This document shows, piece by piece, positions 11,690 to 22,277 of a stretch of 64,000 nucleotides of DNA. This DNA is from Gigaspora margarita (taxonomy: Eukaryota; Glomeromycota; Glomeromycetes; Diversisporales; Gigasporaceae). The stretch lies in assembly GCA_009809945.1 (NCBI GenBank), contig WTPW01000710.1, forward strand, positions 148,209 through 212,208. Direction: 5' to 3'. The position numbers were made by a program, and so were the translations under genes. Below the pieces are notes generated by a model. The model saw only the letters and a program-made list of their open reading frames with translations. It was not told where the DNA came from and made no database searches. Positions within the stretch are counted from its first letter, which is position 1, and every line of letters begins with the position of its first letter.

Positions 11690-11996
11690 ATGATAAACCA
11701 TGTCTTAATTTATGTTACGATTAAAAATAATACCAAGAACCAGATTCACAGATCGTTATTAAAGACATTGTACACGTTCGAAATCTTATATATAATAGAT
11801 TGTCATATAACATGTGATTATATAAAGGTTCGTATTATCTATTTTTTTTTTATAGTTGTTGGAAAAACGATGCACAATCGAAAGAAACACAGTGACTTCA
11901 TTGGATTTTAGTAGTAGTAATCTTGGGTCAGAAGGTAAAAAGGCATTGGCAAATGCAATATGCAAGAATAATAATCTTAGCAGGTGCACTTTGTAA
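11690..11996 (+). pseudogene. LRR (ribonuclease-inhibitor type) remnant
   Basis: A possible first exon (11690-11827, ATG, 46 codons) joins in phase 0, through an intron with donor GTTCGT and a poly-T acceptor ending TATAG, to 11856-11996. That part reads VTSLDFSSSNLGSEGKKALA followed by NAICKNNNLS and a stop. This is one leucine-rich repeat of the ribonuclease-inhibitor class (L..LDLS.N.LG.EG..ALA.AL..N..L). Proteins of this class carry many such units, so a single unit followed by a stop is a relic. The LRR assignment is fairly firm; the first exon is tentative and has no recognised domain. Confidence 0.5.
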
Positions 11997-11999
11997 AGA

Positions 12000-13800
12000 A
12001 TGCTATGTTAATTTGGATAGAGTAGTAATACAAGAAGAAAAGAAGCGGGTAAGAACACACTAACTTTTTTTTTTGATTAAATATTTAAATGCATTAACAA
12101 ATGCAATTAGTAAGGACACACTAACTTTTTTTAATATTTTTAGATTGTGGTCGAAGTATCAATTTTGAATTACAGAAGTATTAACAGTCGCGATATACTG
12201 TAACTATCGGTATTGAAATTTTTAAGATAAAATCGCAGCAATTAATGGCACATATTTAGATTTCAGCTTTTGGTTTGGATTACATAAATTATGGTTTCTA
12301 CAGAAAAATCAGTGTCTAAATACTTTCGGAACAGCCTTAACCAAGTTCTACGACATGTATAGTTGTGATCTCCCCAACCATATACATATATTGGGTATTA
12401 AGTAATATGTGTTGTATAAACTCGTATTTAAGTAATGTTCATCTAGATATAAGCAAAAAAATTTATGAAAGTATGTATAGTTAGTAGTACTTATATAAAA
12501 TTTATCTTTTATAAGTATTCCTCTTTTAATAGTTAGGGTTAGGGTGAGTGCTAATACTGTTCTTTTTTATGTTAAGGTTGGTATAGGTTATATATAAAAT
12601 TTTTTAAAGAATTTTTTTTTATGAACTAAACATGCCATCTCAATTTCTACTCTGCATACTTTATCAATTATACATTACATATTTGCTATATACTCACATA
12701 TATTTGCTAATTTAATGTATCATATGCTATATATTTGCACAATCATACAATACTACTATTCTAATTGTACGGGTCTTATGTAACAACCTGTGCTTTTTTC
12801 ATTCATTTATTGGCACATGTTTAAAAAATAACTAAATCGGAAACACTTTCATATTTAATAGTGTCCCGATTTAATTATATATTTTTATTATTAAAGTGTT
12901 CGTCTTCACATTTTTAAAAGTATTAGGACATTCGCGTCATTAGGTCTTTTTATTGGATGATGTCAACATTATTTTTTTTCGCTTTTTTTAAAATTGTCTT
13001 GGATAGATTAGTTGGGCATTATCAGGACTTCATTTCTTTTAAATTCTTATTAGATAGAATTGCATATTATTGAATTTTTTTTTTTTTTTTTTCTGAAATT
13101 AGCTTAAAATAAATGTGGGATTCTATCTAACCTTTTAAAACCCACCTACATTTGTTCAATCCACTCTAAAAATAATCTCTAACTCTAAAAAGTGTGCCTT
13201 AAATTTTTATAAATGCGCCTTAAATTTTTATTGGACAAGTCATATATTATTAGATGATCGCTTTCTTTAAATTCTTTATTTATTGGATTTTTGTCTTTTT
13301 TTAAAAAATTTTTATTGGACAAGTCATACATTATTAGATCTTCACCTTTAATCTTCCTTTTATTTAAATTCTTTATTAGACAAATTTGTATTTTTATTAA
13401 AATTCTTTTTGGGTGGATTACACGTTATTAAGTTTTTGCTTTCTTTAAATTCTAATTATACTGAGTCATATGTTATTTTGTTTTAATTTCTTTATATAAT
13501 TTTCACTTACTGAGGTTATGTTAAATTTCGCTTTCTTTAAAATTTTTGGATAAGGCTATACGTAATTGTGTTTTTTTGCTTTTAAATTAGATTTAGTTCT
13601 TCATTTTTTTAAAAAAATTCTTATGAATGAGATTTTACATTATTAGTTTATGCTTGAACTTTGATTTAATTGTTTGATATTTTGCACGAAAGAATTAATA
13701 ATTTAAATCATAGATAAATTATTTTTATTTACGCTGTTATCTAATGCGTGTATTTAATATTTAATAATATTAAAATTTGAGATGAAGGTGACGCACGCCA
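12000..13800. other. gene-free, T-rich tract with degenerate repeats
   Basis: No gene was recognised. From about 13230 to 13560 there are degenerate direct repeats built on TTATTGGACAAGTCATA and TATTATTAGAT. ACACACTAACTTTTTTT occurs twice near 12055 and 12115. Confidence 0.4.
12530..12550 (+). repeat. interstitial telomere-like TTAGGG pair
   Basis: AGTTAGGGTTAGGGTGAG holds two tandem TTAGGG units, the common fungal telomere repeat. It is too short to be a telomere scar with confidence. Confidence 0.3.
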
Positions 13801-13804
13801 ATAA

Positions 13805-14223
13805 TATAGTTATTGTATGCAGTGACTTTAAATGACTCAAATGACTCAAATGACAAATGACCAGTCATTGGTCATTTCACGGCCCAAATGACTTAAGAAG
13901 GTCATTTAACTCTGGTTAATTGATTATCCAATAATTTAGCCAATCAATATTGATTACTTGTTCTCAGTAAAATGAAACGTTGCTAGATACTATCCAATAA
14001 TAATTATTATACATGATAAATAACTTATGACCCAAATGACCGGTCATTTGAAAATGACCATAGTCATTTGGTCACGAGTCATTTCCAAATGACTCAAAAT
14101 TTGAATGACCTGGTCATTTTAAGGTCATTTGAAAAAATTGTATGGGATTGTATAAATAACTAAATTTGTGTGGGTTAACCCGTGCAAATTTAGTTATTTG
14201 CTACAACCCATAACAATAACTAT
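13805..14223. mobile_element. MITE with TGAC/GTCATTT repeats
   Basis: The ends TATAGTTATTGTATG and CATAACAATAACTATA are inverted. Inside are many copies of AAATGAC and GTCATTT in both orientations, followed by a hairpin, AAATTTGTGTGGGTTAACCC with its complement. The same end motif bounds the palindrome at 15224-15352, so the two probably belong to one family. Confidence 0.5.
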
Positions 14224-14754
14224 AACGTATTGCTCATCTTTTGAGACTATTTTTTCTGAAATAAAAATTTAACAATGCTTCCAAACCGATAAACTTTTCA
14301 TGTAATAATAAAAGATGCTTCTGCATCTGATATTATTGACACTACTTTAATTAACTTATGATTAGCGATGCAGTAAAATCGTCTCAATGAATTTTTGAAA
14401 TACGACCGGTCACAGATCTGTGATATTATTAATATTGTAACTGGATATGGGAAAATTTAGTAAGTATTACTATTTATAATTTCATCATTTTTTTGCGTAA
14501 TAATTAATACATGATTATATTTTGCCAAAATTTTTGAATAATGGTAAAAATTGGTTCAACCGGGTTCATTAAATTTTAACAATTTATTGGTTGATTATCA
14601 CGTGATCTGCGAATCCCCGGGTATATATTATAAGAATCCGATAAATTCCGGAAAGGAAAATAAATGTAATTTAAAATGAAATCTAAATTTTCTACTTAAC
14701 CTGCTAACCTTCTAAAACCCAATAATACTTGTTTATTATAACTTTTTTTAAAAC

Positions 14755-14786
14755 TAAACCCTAACCCTAACCTTTAACCCTAAAAA
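14755..14786 (-). repeat. interstitial telomere-like repeats
   Basis: The text reads AACCCTAACCCTAACC followed by TTTAACCCTAA: three to four CCCTAA units, the complement of TTAGGG. It lies in a repeat-rich gap and not at a contig end. Confidence 0.4.
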
Positions 14787-15111
14787 ATGCACCACAAAAA
14801 AAATTTGGTTTTCGAGATTTTATACTATAATTTCATTTTAATCTGGATTACATTTTAATCTGCCACAATTAATAATAAGAAAGAATTATGATATGACCTT
14901 ATCAGCAAATTATTGAGTTTAAAATTTGCCTTCCAGATTATTTGTGATATTTATAAGTTATCGTGCAAACACTAGATTATTTTTTCTCGTTATTTCTTAT
15001 ACGTTATTACGTAAGCACAACAATCCCGTATTTCTGTATTTAAAACTCAGTTAGGCAATCACGGTTTGTAAGGCATGATCATAAATTGTCATCACAAAAT
15101 TTGATCTGTCG

Positions 15112-15172
15112 TAGTAAATGATTGGTTGACATGTGCCGCGCAGCGACACATGCCAACCAATCATTTACTCCT
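15112..15172. repeat. short GC-cored palindrome
   Basis: The arms GTAAATGATTGGTTG and CAACCAATCATTTAC enclose ACATGTGCCGCGCAGCGACA. Weaker pairing extends outward on both sides, so it may be the core of a longer diverged MITE. Confidence 0.5.
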
Positions 15173-15223
15173 GTAGAACAAATTCATGATATTAATCATT
15201 GCATGACCGATATGTAATAAATT

Positions 15224-15352
15224 ATAGTTATTGTATGGGTTGTAGTGAATAACCCAGTTACACACGGGTTCATATTCCGTGCCGAAGGCACGGGATTTAA
15301 ATATGAACCCGTGTGTGTAACGGGTTATTCCACATACCCATATAATAACTAT
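15224..15352. mobile_element. 129-bp palindromic MITE
   Basis: It is almost fully self-complementary. Arms beginning ATAGTTATTGTATGGGTTG run inward through ACACACGGGTTCATATTCC and TGCC to a three-base loop near 15287. The ends match those of the element at 13805-14223. Confidence 0.65.
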
Positions 15353-16084
15353 CTTATTGCACGGTGTCTAACGTAACAATCCCGTGCCAATAAGTAAATG
15401 AAAAAAGCACGGGTTGTCACATAAGACCCGTACAATAATTATTACTTACATTATTACCTTGCCCATTTCTAATTGTAACGTTAATTAGGTGGTTTAAAAT
15501 TACAATTTCGTCTAACGATCTCCTCCTCCACCTCGAAGGTTTCCCCATGGAAATAAAAAAATTCTATCAGAATATTCGAATATCAATTTCGTTTTGAAAC
15601 TTCAATAAGCAGGTGCTTGTGACCGTCCAATAATTATAGGATCATTTTTTAACGTAATATATAGTACTTGTTTAAATTGTCTTCCCCAATTGAACTTAAA
15701 AACTCCATAATGAAACGTTTAACGGTCTTAATATCGTAACTTAATTAACAATATATAATTTTATAAATGATATGAAATATATATACATATATTTATTGTC
15801 ATAGCTATGTCATAAAAAATATTATTTATTTGATCTTAAAATTTTTTTTTAAAAAAATTTTTTAATAATGAATACGCTCAAAGATACTGTATTATAAATC
15901 GGAATAAAGTGACAAACTCTTAATTATCATAAACTAATAATAATGCCGAACAACTTTTTTGCAAATGATTCTCAATAATCATCAAATATCAATATTTAAG
16001 TACCAAATATTTTTAAAGAACTGTTAATTAAGCTAGTCAATTTCGATGGTGAATTTTCTGATTCGATGAAATAAACGATGATAA

Positions 16085-16363
16085 TTTATTAATTGAAAAA
16101 ATTATTGAACTTTCAACTGAAAAACAAACCGGTAAGCTTAGTAACACGATGTTTCATGAAGAAAATAATTAAAAAATATTTATTAATTGAAAAAATTATC
16201 GAACTTTCAACTGAAAAACCAACCGATAAGCTTAGTAGCACGATGTTTCATGAAGAAAATAATTAAAATAATTATTAATTGAAAAAATCATCGAACCTTC
16301 AATTGAAAACAAACCGGTAAGTTTAGTAGCACTATGTTTCATGAAGAAAATAATTAAAATAAT
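16085..16363 (+). repeat. three tandem copies of a 93-bp coding-like unit
   Basis: Three direct copies (starts near 16085, 16179 and 16271) differ at only a few positions. In copies 1 and 2 one frame reads LIEKIIELSTEK...LSNTMFHEENN and then a stop; copy 3 has lost one base, which shifts the frame. The codon-like conservation suggests a duplicated exon end from a lost protein gene, which I cannot identify. No start codon or splice structure could be assigned. Confidence 0.55.
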
Positions 16364-18410
16364 TACTTAATATAGTCTTTTCATATATAAAGTACTTATT
16401 TTGTGTAAAATTATGGTAGATATAAAAGTAATATATTACAAATTACGACAAATTACGACAAATTACGATATGAATACAATAACACGATACACACGCATGT
16501 TTTGACATGCCGTGACTTAAATAAAATGCTACAAATAAGTTATTAGTTATGATACGGTTTATCTCAATGACTGAAATTTTACTTGTCATATTTTGTAAGT
16601 TTCCCTAATTTTGCTATGTTTCACCGATAGTGAAACCTCTTCATTTTGTCAAATTCCCTAATAAATAAATAATAAATAAATAATGATGCAAAAAAATTCA
16701 AATATACCTGATTATTTGGATATTAAAGAGAGTGAAGTTTAACAATTAAAGGTTAGTCTTTACAAGAGGAAAACAACAAATATTTATAAAAATAATATAC
16801 GCTTAAACATTAGAAGACTAGTTCCGCCTAATTAACATAACAGATAATGTATATATTATTTTATATTAAGCTGTTCAATGTCGATTAATTGTTTAACGTC
16901 ACTGTTCTGAGCTAAGGCACCGTGAATTTAAATAAACACATATGATGCAGAATATTTGATTAAATCTCATTAGTCAACTTTTAATCACATTATTTCTTAT
17001 TCTAGAAGGTTATTCTGCGTTGTAATTGGCTTGTTTAACTTTGAAGGAACAACTTTAATTACAAATCAATTGATTATATGAAAGAATATATTTTATTTAT
17101 TACATAATACATTCAAAGGTGTTAATCATGTTATTCAAAGTTTTTACCGAATTTTTTCTAAACTTGACAAGACATAGTAAATATTTATTCTGAATAATAA
17201 TTATTATGACAGTTATCGTGACATTATCACAGTAATACGAATATTTTGATTTACTTAAAGTATATCCTACTATATCTCAGTATTTAGGTTACACATTTTC
17301 ACTTATTCTAATTATAAATTTTTGTACACCATTCATTGCAAAGTTTTTTTCTTGACGGTTGAAAAGTTTTGGCGATAATTTTAAATAAGTCAAGATAAAA
17401 TGCGTGATACATTAAAAAATGTTATGTTGAAATTAACAAAATTAATTATTTTGGATAAAATGACAAGGAAAGTTTTTTTTTTGTTTTTAACAAAGGTTTA
17501 AGTCACTACATTAACTCGCATTTAATTTTAGTAGTATACCTAATTTATTAGTGGGTAACTTAAAAAAACTTTATTTAATTTATTCTAATAAATTTTATTC
17601 GTGTAATTGAGATTTAATTAGATTCGTTTTAAGAAATGTTTGATAGGATAGGAAAAGATGATTACAGAATAGAAATAATGTATATTCTTCATTGGTTAAA
17701 ATAACTTCAAATACTGCAATAGAGAAGATCGTAATATGAATTCGTATTACAGTATTACGAAGATTTACATATGTACGTACGTACTTACATATATGTGTTA
17801 CGTTAACGCCAATAGAGTTGGCATATATATTTAAACGATATAGAAAATCCTAATATAGAAGAGAAAGAAAACTGAAAAGTAAAAGGTTGCCCAAAAGGTT
17901 AAGTAAATAAAAGAATAAACACTCAATTGTAAAGATTGCTTATTTGGATAAATAAAATCATTTTTACTACCAAGATCTTCCGTGATTAACTTCTTCGATC
18001 AACTTTCTGGATTAACTTATGTACGTGCTGTACGTACATACGTGCATGCTATTCTTGTTTAAACAATTTTCATTGATAATTTTTGATACCGAGTCGGCGC
18101 CGGATGTTACACGGAAGTTACTATGATTAATACAATATATTCAAAGAGATTGTTTTATGCAACAATCGCAGCGCATGGTTACAACTAAGATCAATGCGAA
18201 GGAACAATTTGTTAAATTAATAGTCACCTTAGCTATTAGATAAGGTTTACTATATATACATGCATTACTACTACCTGAAGATCTTATTTGTTGTAAAAAA
18301 CAAAAAAAAAAAAGAAAAAAAAATTTTTTTTTTTTTCGGAGATTTCTCCTCATGTTCAAAAATAGAATCTTTAACATATGTATCTTTAAGTTTTTTTTTT
18401 AAACACATTG
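16364..18410. other. intergenic, no gene recognised
   Basis: This AT-rich sequence lies upstream of the membrane protein gene that starts at 18411. Short runs of ACGTACGTAC occur near 17770 and 18020. No reading frame with recognisable similarity was found. The promoter of the 18411 gene must lie at its right end, but no specific element is evident. Confidence 0.4.
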
Positions 18411-19299
18411 ATGGAGTTGTATACGAGACCACATCTTTTTTGGGGTATCAAAATTCTACAACTTTTGCTTGCTTTAACTTGCTTGGGTCTTGGTATTTAT
18501 TAAAAATTTTCCTCGTTTATCATTTGTCTCTATAATAGATAATGAATTTAACATTCGTTTATTAATAGAAATAACGCAGATTGTCGCATTTTCATCAATA
18601 ACACCAAAACTGTCTATAACTCAGTTCTATGATAATTACAAGTAAGTCTCGTTATATGTAATTTTTACCTTTATTTTTTTTATTTTTTTTTTTTTTTTAG
18701 GAAAACTGAAAATTTTTCTATTTACAGAGGTTTCGGCGATTATGGAGTCAAAATCTTTTATTACTTTGTAATACTGACTACATTAATAGGTGTCGGTAAG
18801 TTAATTTAAAATTTAATCTTTGCATCTTTGCGCAATTTTTAATACGTAGAATTTTCAATTAACTTGTTTCGAAAAAAAAAAAAAAAAAAAAAAAAGGTTG
18901 GTATTTAATATATTTTAATAATATATGGAGAAGTCCGTTATTATTTAGAGATATAGGTGTTGACATTGGTTTTGCCATATTATGGATGATTTCAGGTAAG
19001 CATTCCTATTAAAACAAATAATTCTCAATTTCATCTTTTAAAAATAAACATTTTTTTTTCCTTTTTTTACAGGTTTAACCATAATTTCACCAGTATATCA
19101 CGGTATAAATTCTTGTATTCGTGCGGCAGGTCATTATGCTCATAGACTAGAATGTCAAGCATATTTTGCAAGTATATTTTGTTGTTGGGTAAATTCGATT
19201 TTATTTGTAATTACTAGTTTATTTTCTTGGAAATTGAATTCAGAACTTCGATTTAGAGGTGCAACCTCTCCTACTTCTCCTAGAACCTTTATAGTTTAA
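18411..19299 (+). CDS. MARVEL-like four-helix membrane protein, 5 exons
   Basis: The exons, inferred by eye, are 18411-18492, 18539-18641, 18701-18795, 18897-18995 and 19073-19299. Phases join without a stop to give 201 residues. Introns are 46-101 nt, with GTAAGT/GTAAGC-type donors (GTATTT in intron 1) and poly-T or poly-A runs before AG. The start ATG gives MELYTRPHLFWGIKILQLLL, whose hydrophobic helix covers about residues 11-27. Further helices are at about 79-94, 113-135 and 156-178. The tail is Ser/Thr/Pro-rich and soluble. Four helices, a charged helix 3 start (RDIGVDIGFAILW) and CQAYFASIFCCW at helix 4 resemble fungal MARVEL-domain proteins, which act in membrane organisation. That assignment is by pattern only. 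An alternative acceptor at 18568 would shorten exon 2 by 30 nt in frame. The nested TE block begins about 0.9 kb downstream. Confidence 0.7.
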
Positions 19300-20233
19300 T
19301 GAAACAAAAAAAACATTATTGAATTGAATTTTTTAAATAATATCATATTCAATATTATAATTAATATTATTTACACAATTAAGTATTATTACAATATATA
19401 TATATATAGTATTAATTTAATTCTTCACAAAGCGTAGGTTTTTTTTTTTTTTTTTTAGGTAAAATTTTTGTAAATAAATTCCAAGATTTTTTACATTCGT
19501 TGCGACATTCAAAAATTTATTTAAATTCATGTGATTTTATTGTCAAAACAAAGAAAAATGTGAATATGTATATGCATAAAACCAATTAACCATCTTTAAA
19601 TTCTTTTTTTATTTTTTTTTTTTCCTGCTCGACAGTTATGTCCAAATCCTAAGATGTATGTATGTATGTCTTTATGTTGTGTACAGGATATTTAGGTATA
19701 TTGACAGAATATTACTGAAATATTTACCTGTCATGCATACAAGTCGTTGTCATTGGTAACAACGTGACCTGCCTGTATTGCAGAAAATACTGTATAATTA
19801 TGTATTGTTGTCACAGAAGTTGTATGATTGGTAAGAGAAACTGGTTCCAATGAAATTTTTTTTTAGAGGCTGAACCTAGTAAAATATTATGAGTCAAGTT
19901 TTCTTTGTCGTCACTCAAATCTTTTGAAAACAATTGTGATCAAAAAATATCGAAATGTTTATCGATTAAATTCTTTCTAACCCAGAGGATATCAAGTGAT
20001 CGAAATCAACCCCTTATAGTAATAACTAAGTACGCGAACAGAATGTTCATTATTTGAATATTTCTACTCTGAACGTCTTGTTAGAGATCTTATAACGTCT
20101 TGTTAGGTAATATCCTCATGCTCTCGCTCATAACCATTAATGAAAAAAAGTGATTTTAATTTAACTGTTAAGGAGAAATATTTAATAATTCTTGTGCTTT
20201 AAATCTTTGCCCTATCGTTTGAGTTACATAAAC
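19300..20233. other. intergenic downstream of membrane protein gene
   Basis: Poly-T tracts (19440-19456, 19610-19622) and AT microsatellite (19398-19408) are present. No gene was recognised. Confidence 0.4.
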
Positions 20234-20541
20234 TTAATTCGTGATTCGACTGGAAACCAGTTAAAATCATAGTAAAACGTGGGGGGTTTTTTTTTGCCTT
20301 TTTTAGAATCTCGAGTTTTCCCAAGGATAACCCAAATTTTACTAAGTAAACATCCCTTCTACTTCTAATAAAAGTTAAATCATTAAAATTGTCACAGTGG
20401 ATCGCGAGATATGAACATTTTTAATCTTCGCGACTAAATGTTTTACTTCTTGGCAATAAACAAAGAAGTAAACATATAGTCGCGAAGATTAAAATGCTCA
20501 CCGTAGTGCACTGACCAAGTAGCTCCACCAGGAGTCTAGAC

Positions 20542-20984
20542 TAGGGTGTCCAGGATTATGCGATGCGATGAGGTAAATTATGCGGCCGAACTGAGGTTGA
20601 TTATGCGATGGATGCGAAATAAATTTAAAATTATGCGATCAATTAGGTCGATTATGCGATTTTTATTATATGTAATTAATTCTTTTAGTTCTGTTTTTCG
20701 GATTTTTTCGGACGTTCACCAAAAATTTTGCTCCAACTATGCTCGTAATTTAAGTTCATTCATTTTCTACATCGGAACTTTTCGGGACCTACATTCTATC
20801 ATCACTCTGTCACCTAAATTACAAATTTAAAGCTTGCCGGATGAAGTTAACATATTCCCAACAACCAATCAACTTTTATTCACGTGATTTATGCTTTTTT
20901 TTGCTTGTTTATGCGAAGCATATGCGATGCGAAAAATAGCAAATTATGCGCATAATATCGCATCGCATAATCCTGGACACCCTA
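20542..20984 (+). mobile_element. 443-bp hAT-like MITE, array copy 1
   Basis: The ends TAGGGTGTCCAGGATTATGC and its complement are flanked on both sides by GTCTAGAC (20534-20541 and 20985-20992). Motif TTATGCGAT recurs at least five times near the left end, and GCATAAT/ATTATGCGC clusters at the right end, as subterminal binding sites would. A 94-codon open frame exists inside (20546-20830) and is the same in copies 1, 3 and 4. It has no recognisable domain and mostly follows the TATGCGAT repeat, so I do not call it a gene. Confidence 0.85.
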
Positions 20985-20992
20985 GTCTAGAC

Positions 20993-21375
20993 TAGGGTGT
21001 CCAGGATTATGCGATGCGATNNNNNNNNNNNNNNNNNNNNNNNNNNNNNNNNNNNNNNNNNNNNNNNNNNNNNNNNNNNNNNNNNNNNNNNNNNNNNNNN
21101 NNNNNNNNNNNNNNNNNNNNNNNNNNNNNNNNNNNNNNNNNNNNNNNNNNNNNNNNNNNNNNNNNNNNNNNNNNNNNNNNNNNNNNNNNNNNNNNNNNNN
21201 NNNNNNNNNNNNNNNNNNNNNNNNNNNNNNNNNNNNNNNNNNNNNNNNNNNNNNNNNNNNNNNNNNNNNNNNNNNNNNNNNNNNNNNNNNNNNNNNNNNN
21301 NNNNNNNNNNNNNNNNNNNNNNNNNNNNNNNNNNNNNNNNNNNNNNNATCGCATCGCATAATCCTGGACACCCTA
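20993..21375. mobile_element. 443-bp MITE, array copy 2 (assembly gap)
   Basis: Both ends of the MITE are present (TAGGGTGTCCAGGATTATGC and complement), with GTCTAGAC on either side, but bases 21021-21347 are N. The gap most likely hides a further copy that the assembler could not place. The apparent length of 383 bp reflects an estimated gap. Because the known ends are symmetric, the orientation cannot be told. Confidence 0.75.
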
Positions 21376-21383
21376 GTCTAGAC

Positions 21384-21826
21384 TAGGGTGTCCAGGATTA
21401 TGCGATGCGATATTATGCGCATAATTTGCTATTTTTCGCATCGCATATGCTTCGCATAAACAAGCAAAAAAAAGCATAAATCACGTGAATAAAAGTTGAT
21501 TGGTTGTTGGGAATATGTTAACTTCATCCGGCAAGCTTTAAATTTGTAATTTAGGTGACAGAGTGATGATAGAATGTAGGTCCCGAAAAGTTCCGATGTA
21601 GAAAATGAATGAACTTAAATTACGAGCATAGTTGGAGCAAAATTTTTGGTGAACGTCCGAAAAAATCCGAAAAACAGAACTAAAAGAATTAATTACATAT
21701 AATAAAAATCGCATAATCGACCTAATTGATCGCATAATTTTAAATTTATTTCGCATCCATCGCATAATCAACCTCAGTTCGGCCGCATAATTTACCTCAT
21801 CGCATCGCATAATCCTGGACACCCTA
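21384..21826 (-). mobile_element. 443-bp hAT-like MITE, array copy 3
   Basis: Reverse complement of copy 1 and, wherever I compared them, the same sequence. It is flanked by GTCTAGAC at 21376-21383 and 21827-21834. Confidence 0.85.
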
Positions 21827-21834
21827 GTCTAGAC

Positions 21835-22277
21835 TAGGGTGTCCAGGATTATGCGATGCGATATTATGCGCATAATTTGCTATTTTTCGCATCGCATATG
21901 CTTCGCATAAACAAGCAAAAAAAAGCATAAATCACGTGAATAAAAGTTGATTGGTTGTTGGGAATATGTTAACTTCATCCGGCAAGCTTTAAATTTGTAA
22001 TTTAGGTGACAGAGTGATGATAGAATGTAGGTCCCGAAAAGTTCCGATGTAGAAAATGAATGAACTTAAATTACGAGCATAGTTGGAGCAAAATTTTTGG
22101 TGAACGTCCGAAAAAATCCGAAAAACAGAACTAAAAGAATTAATTACATATAATAAAAATCGCATAATCGACCTAATTGATCGCATAATTTTAAATTTAT
22201 TTCGCATCCATCGCATAATCAACCTCAGTTCGGCCGCATAATTTACCTCATCGCATCGCATAATCCTGGACACCCTA
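21835..22277 (-). mobile_element. 443-bp hAT-like MITE, array copy 4
   Basis: Same orientation as copy 3 and apparently the same sequence. It is flanked by GTCTAGAC at 21827-21834 and 22278-22285. To the right the level-3 element resumes with ACTTTTGCAGTAACGTGACC. Confidence 0.85.

Noticed and set aside
16085..16363. CRISPR-like direct repeats
   Set aside because: There are only three copies, the units abut without spacers, and the context is eukaryotic.
18260..18535. 91-codon open frame overlapping the start of the membrane protein gene
   Set aside because: It begins in poly-A sequence. The overlapping frame from ATG 18411 splices in phase through five exons, whereas this one stops at 18535.
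20546..20830. 94-codon open frame repeated in MITE copies 1, 3 and 4
   Set aside because: The frame follows the TTATGCGAT repeats of the MITE, has no recognisable domain and is too short for a hAT transposase. Its presence in each copy is explained by recent copying of the element.
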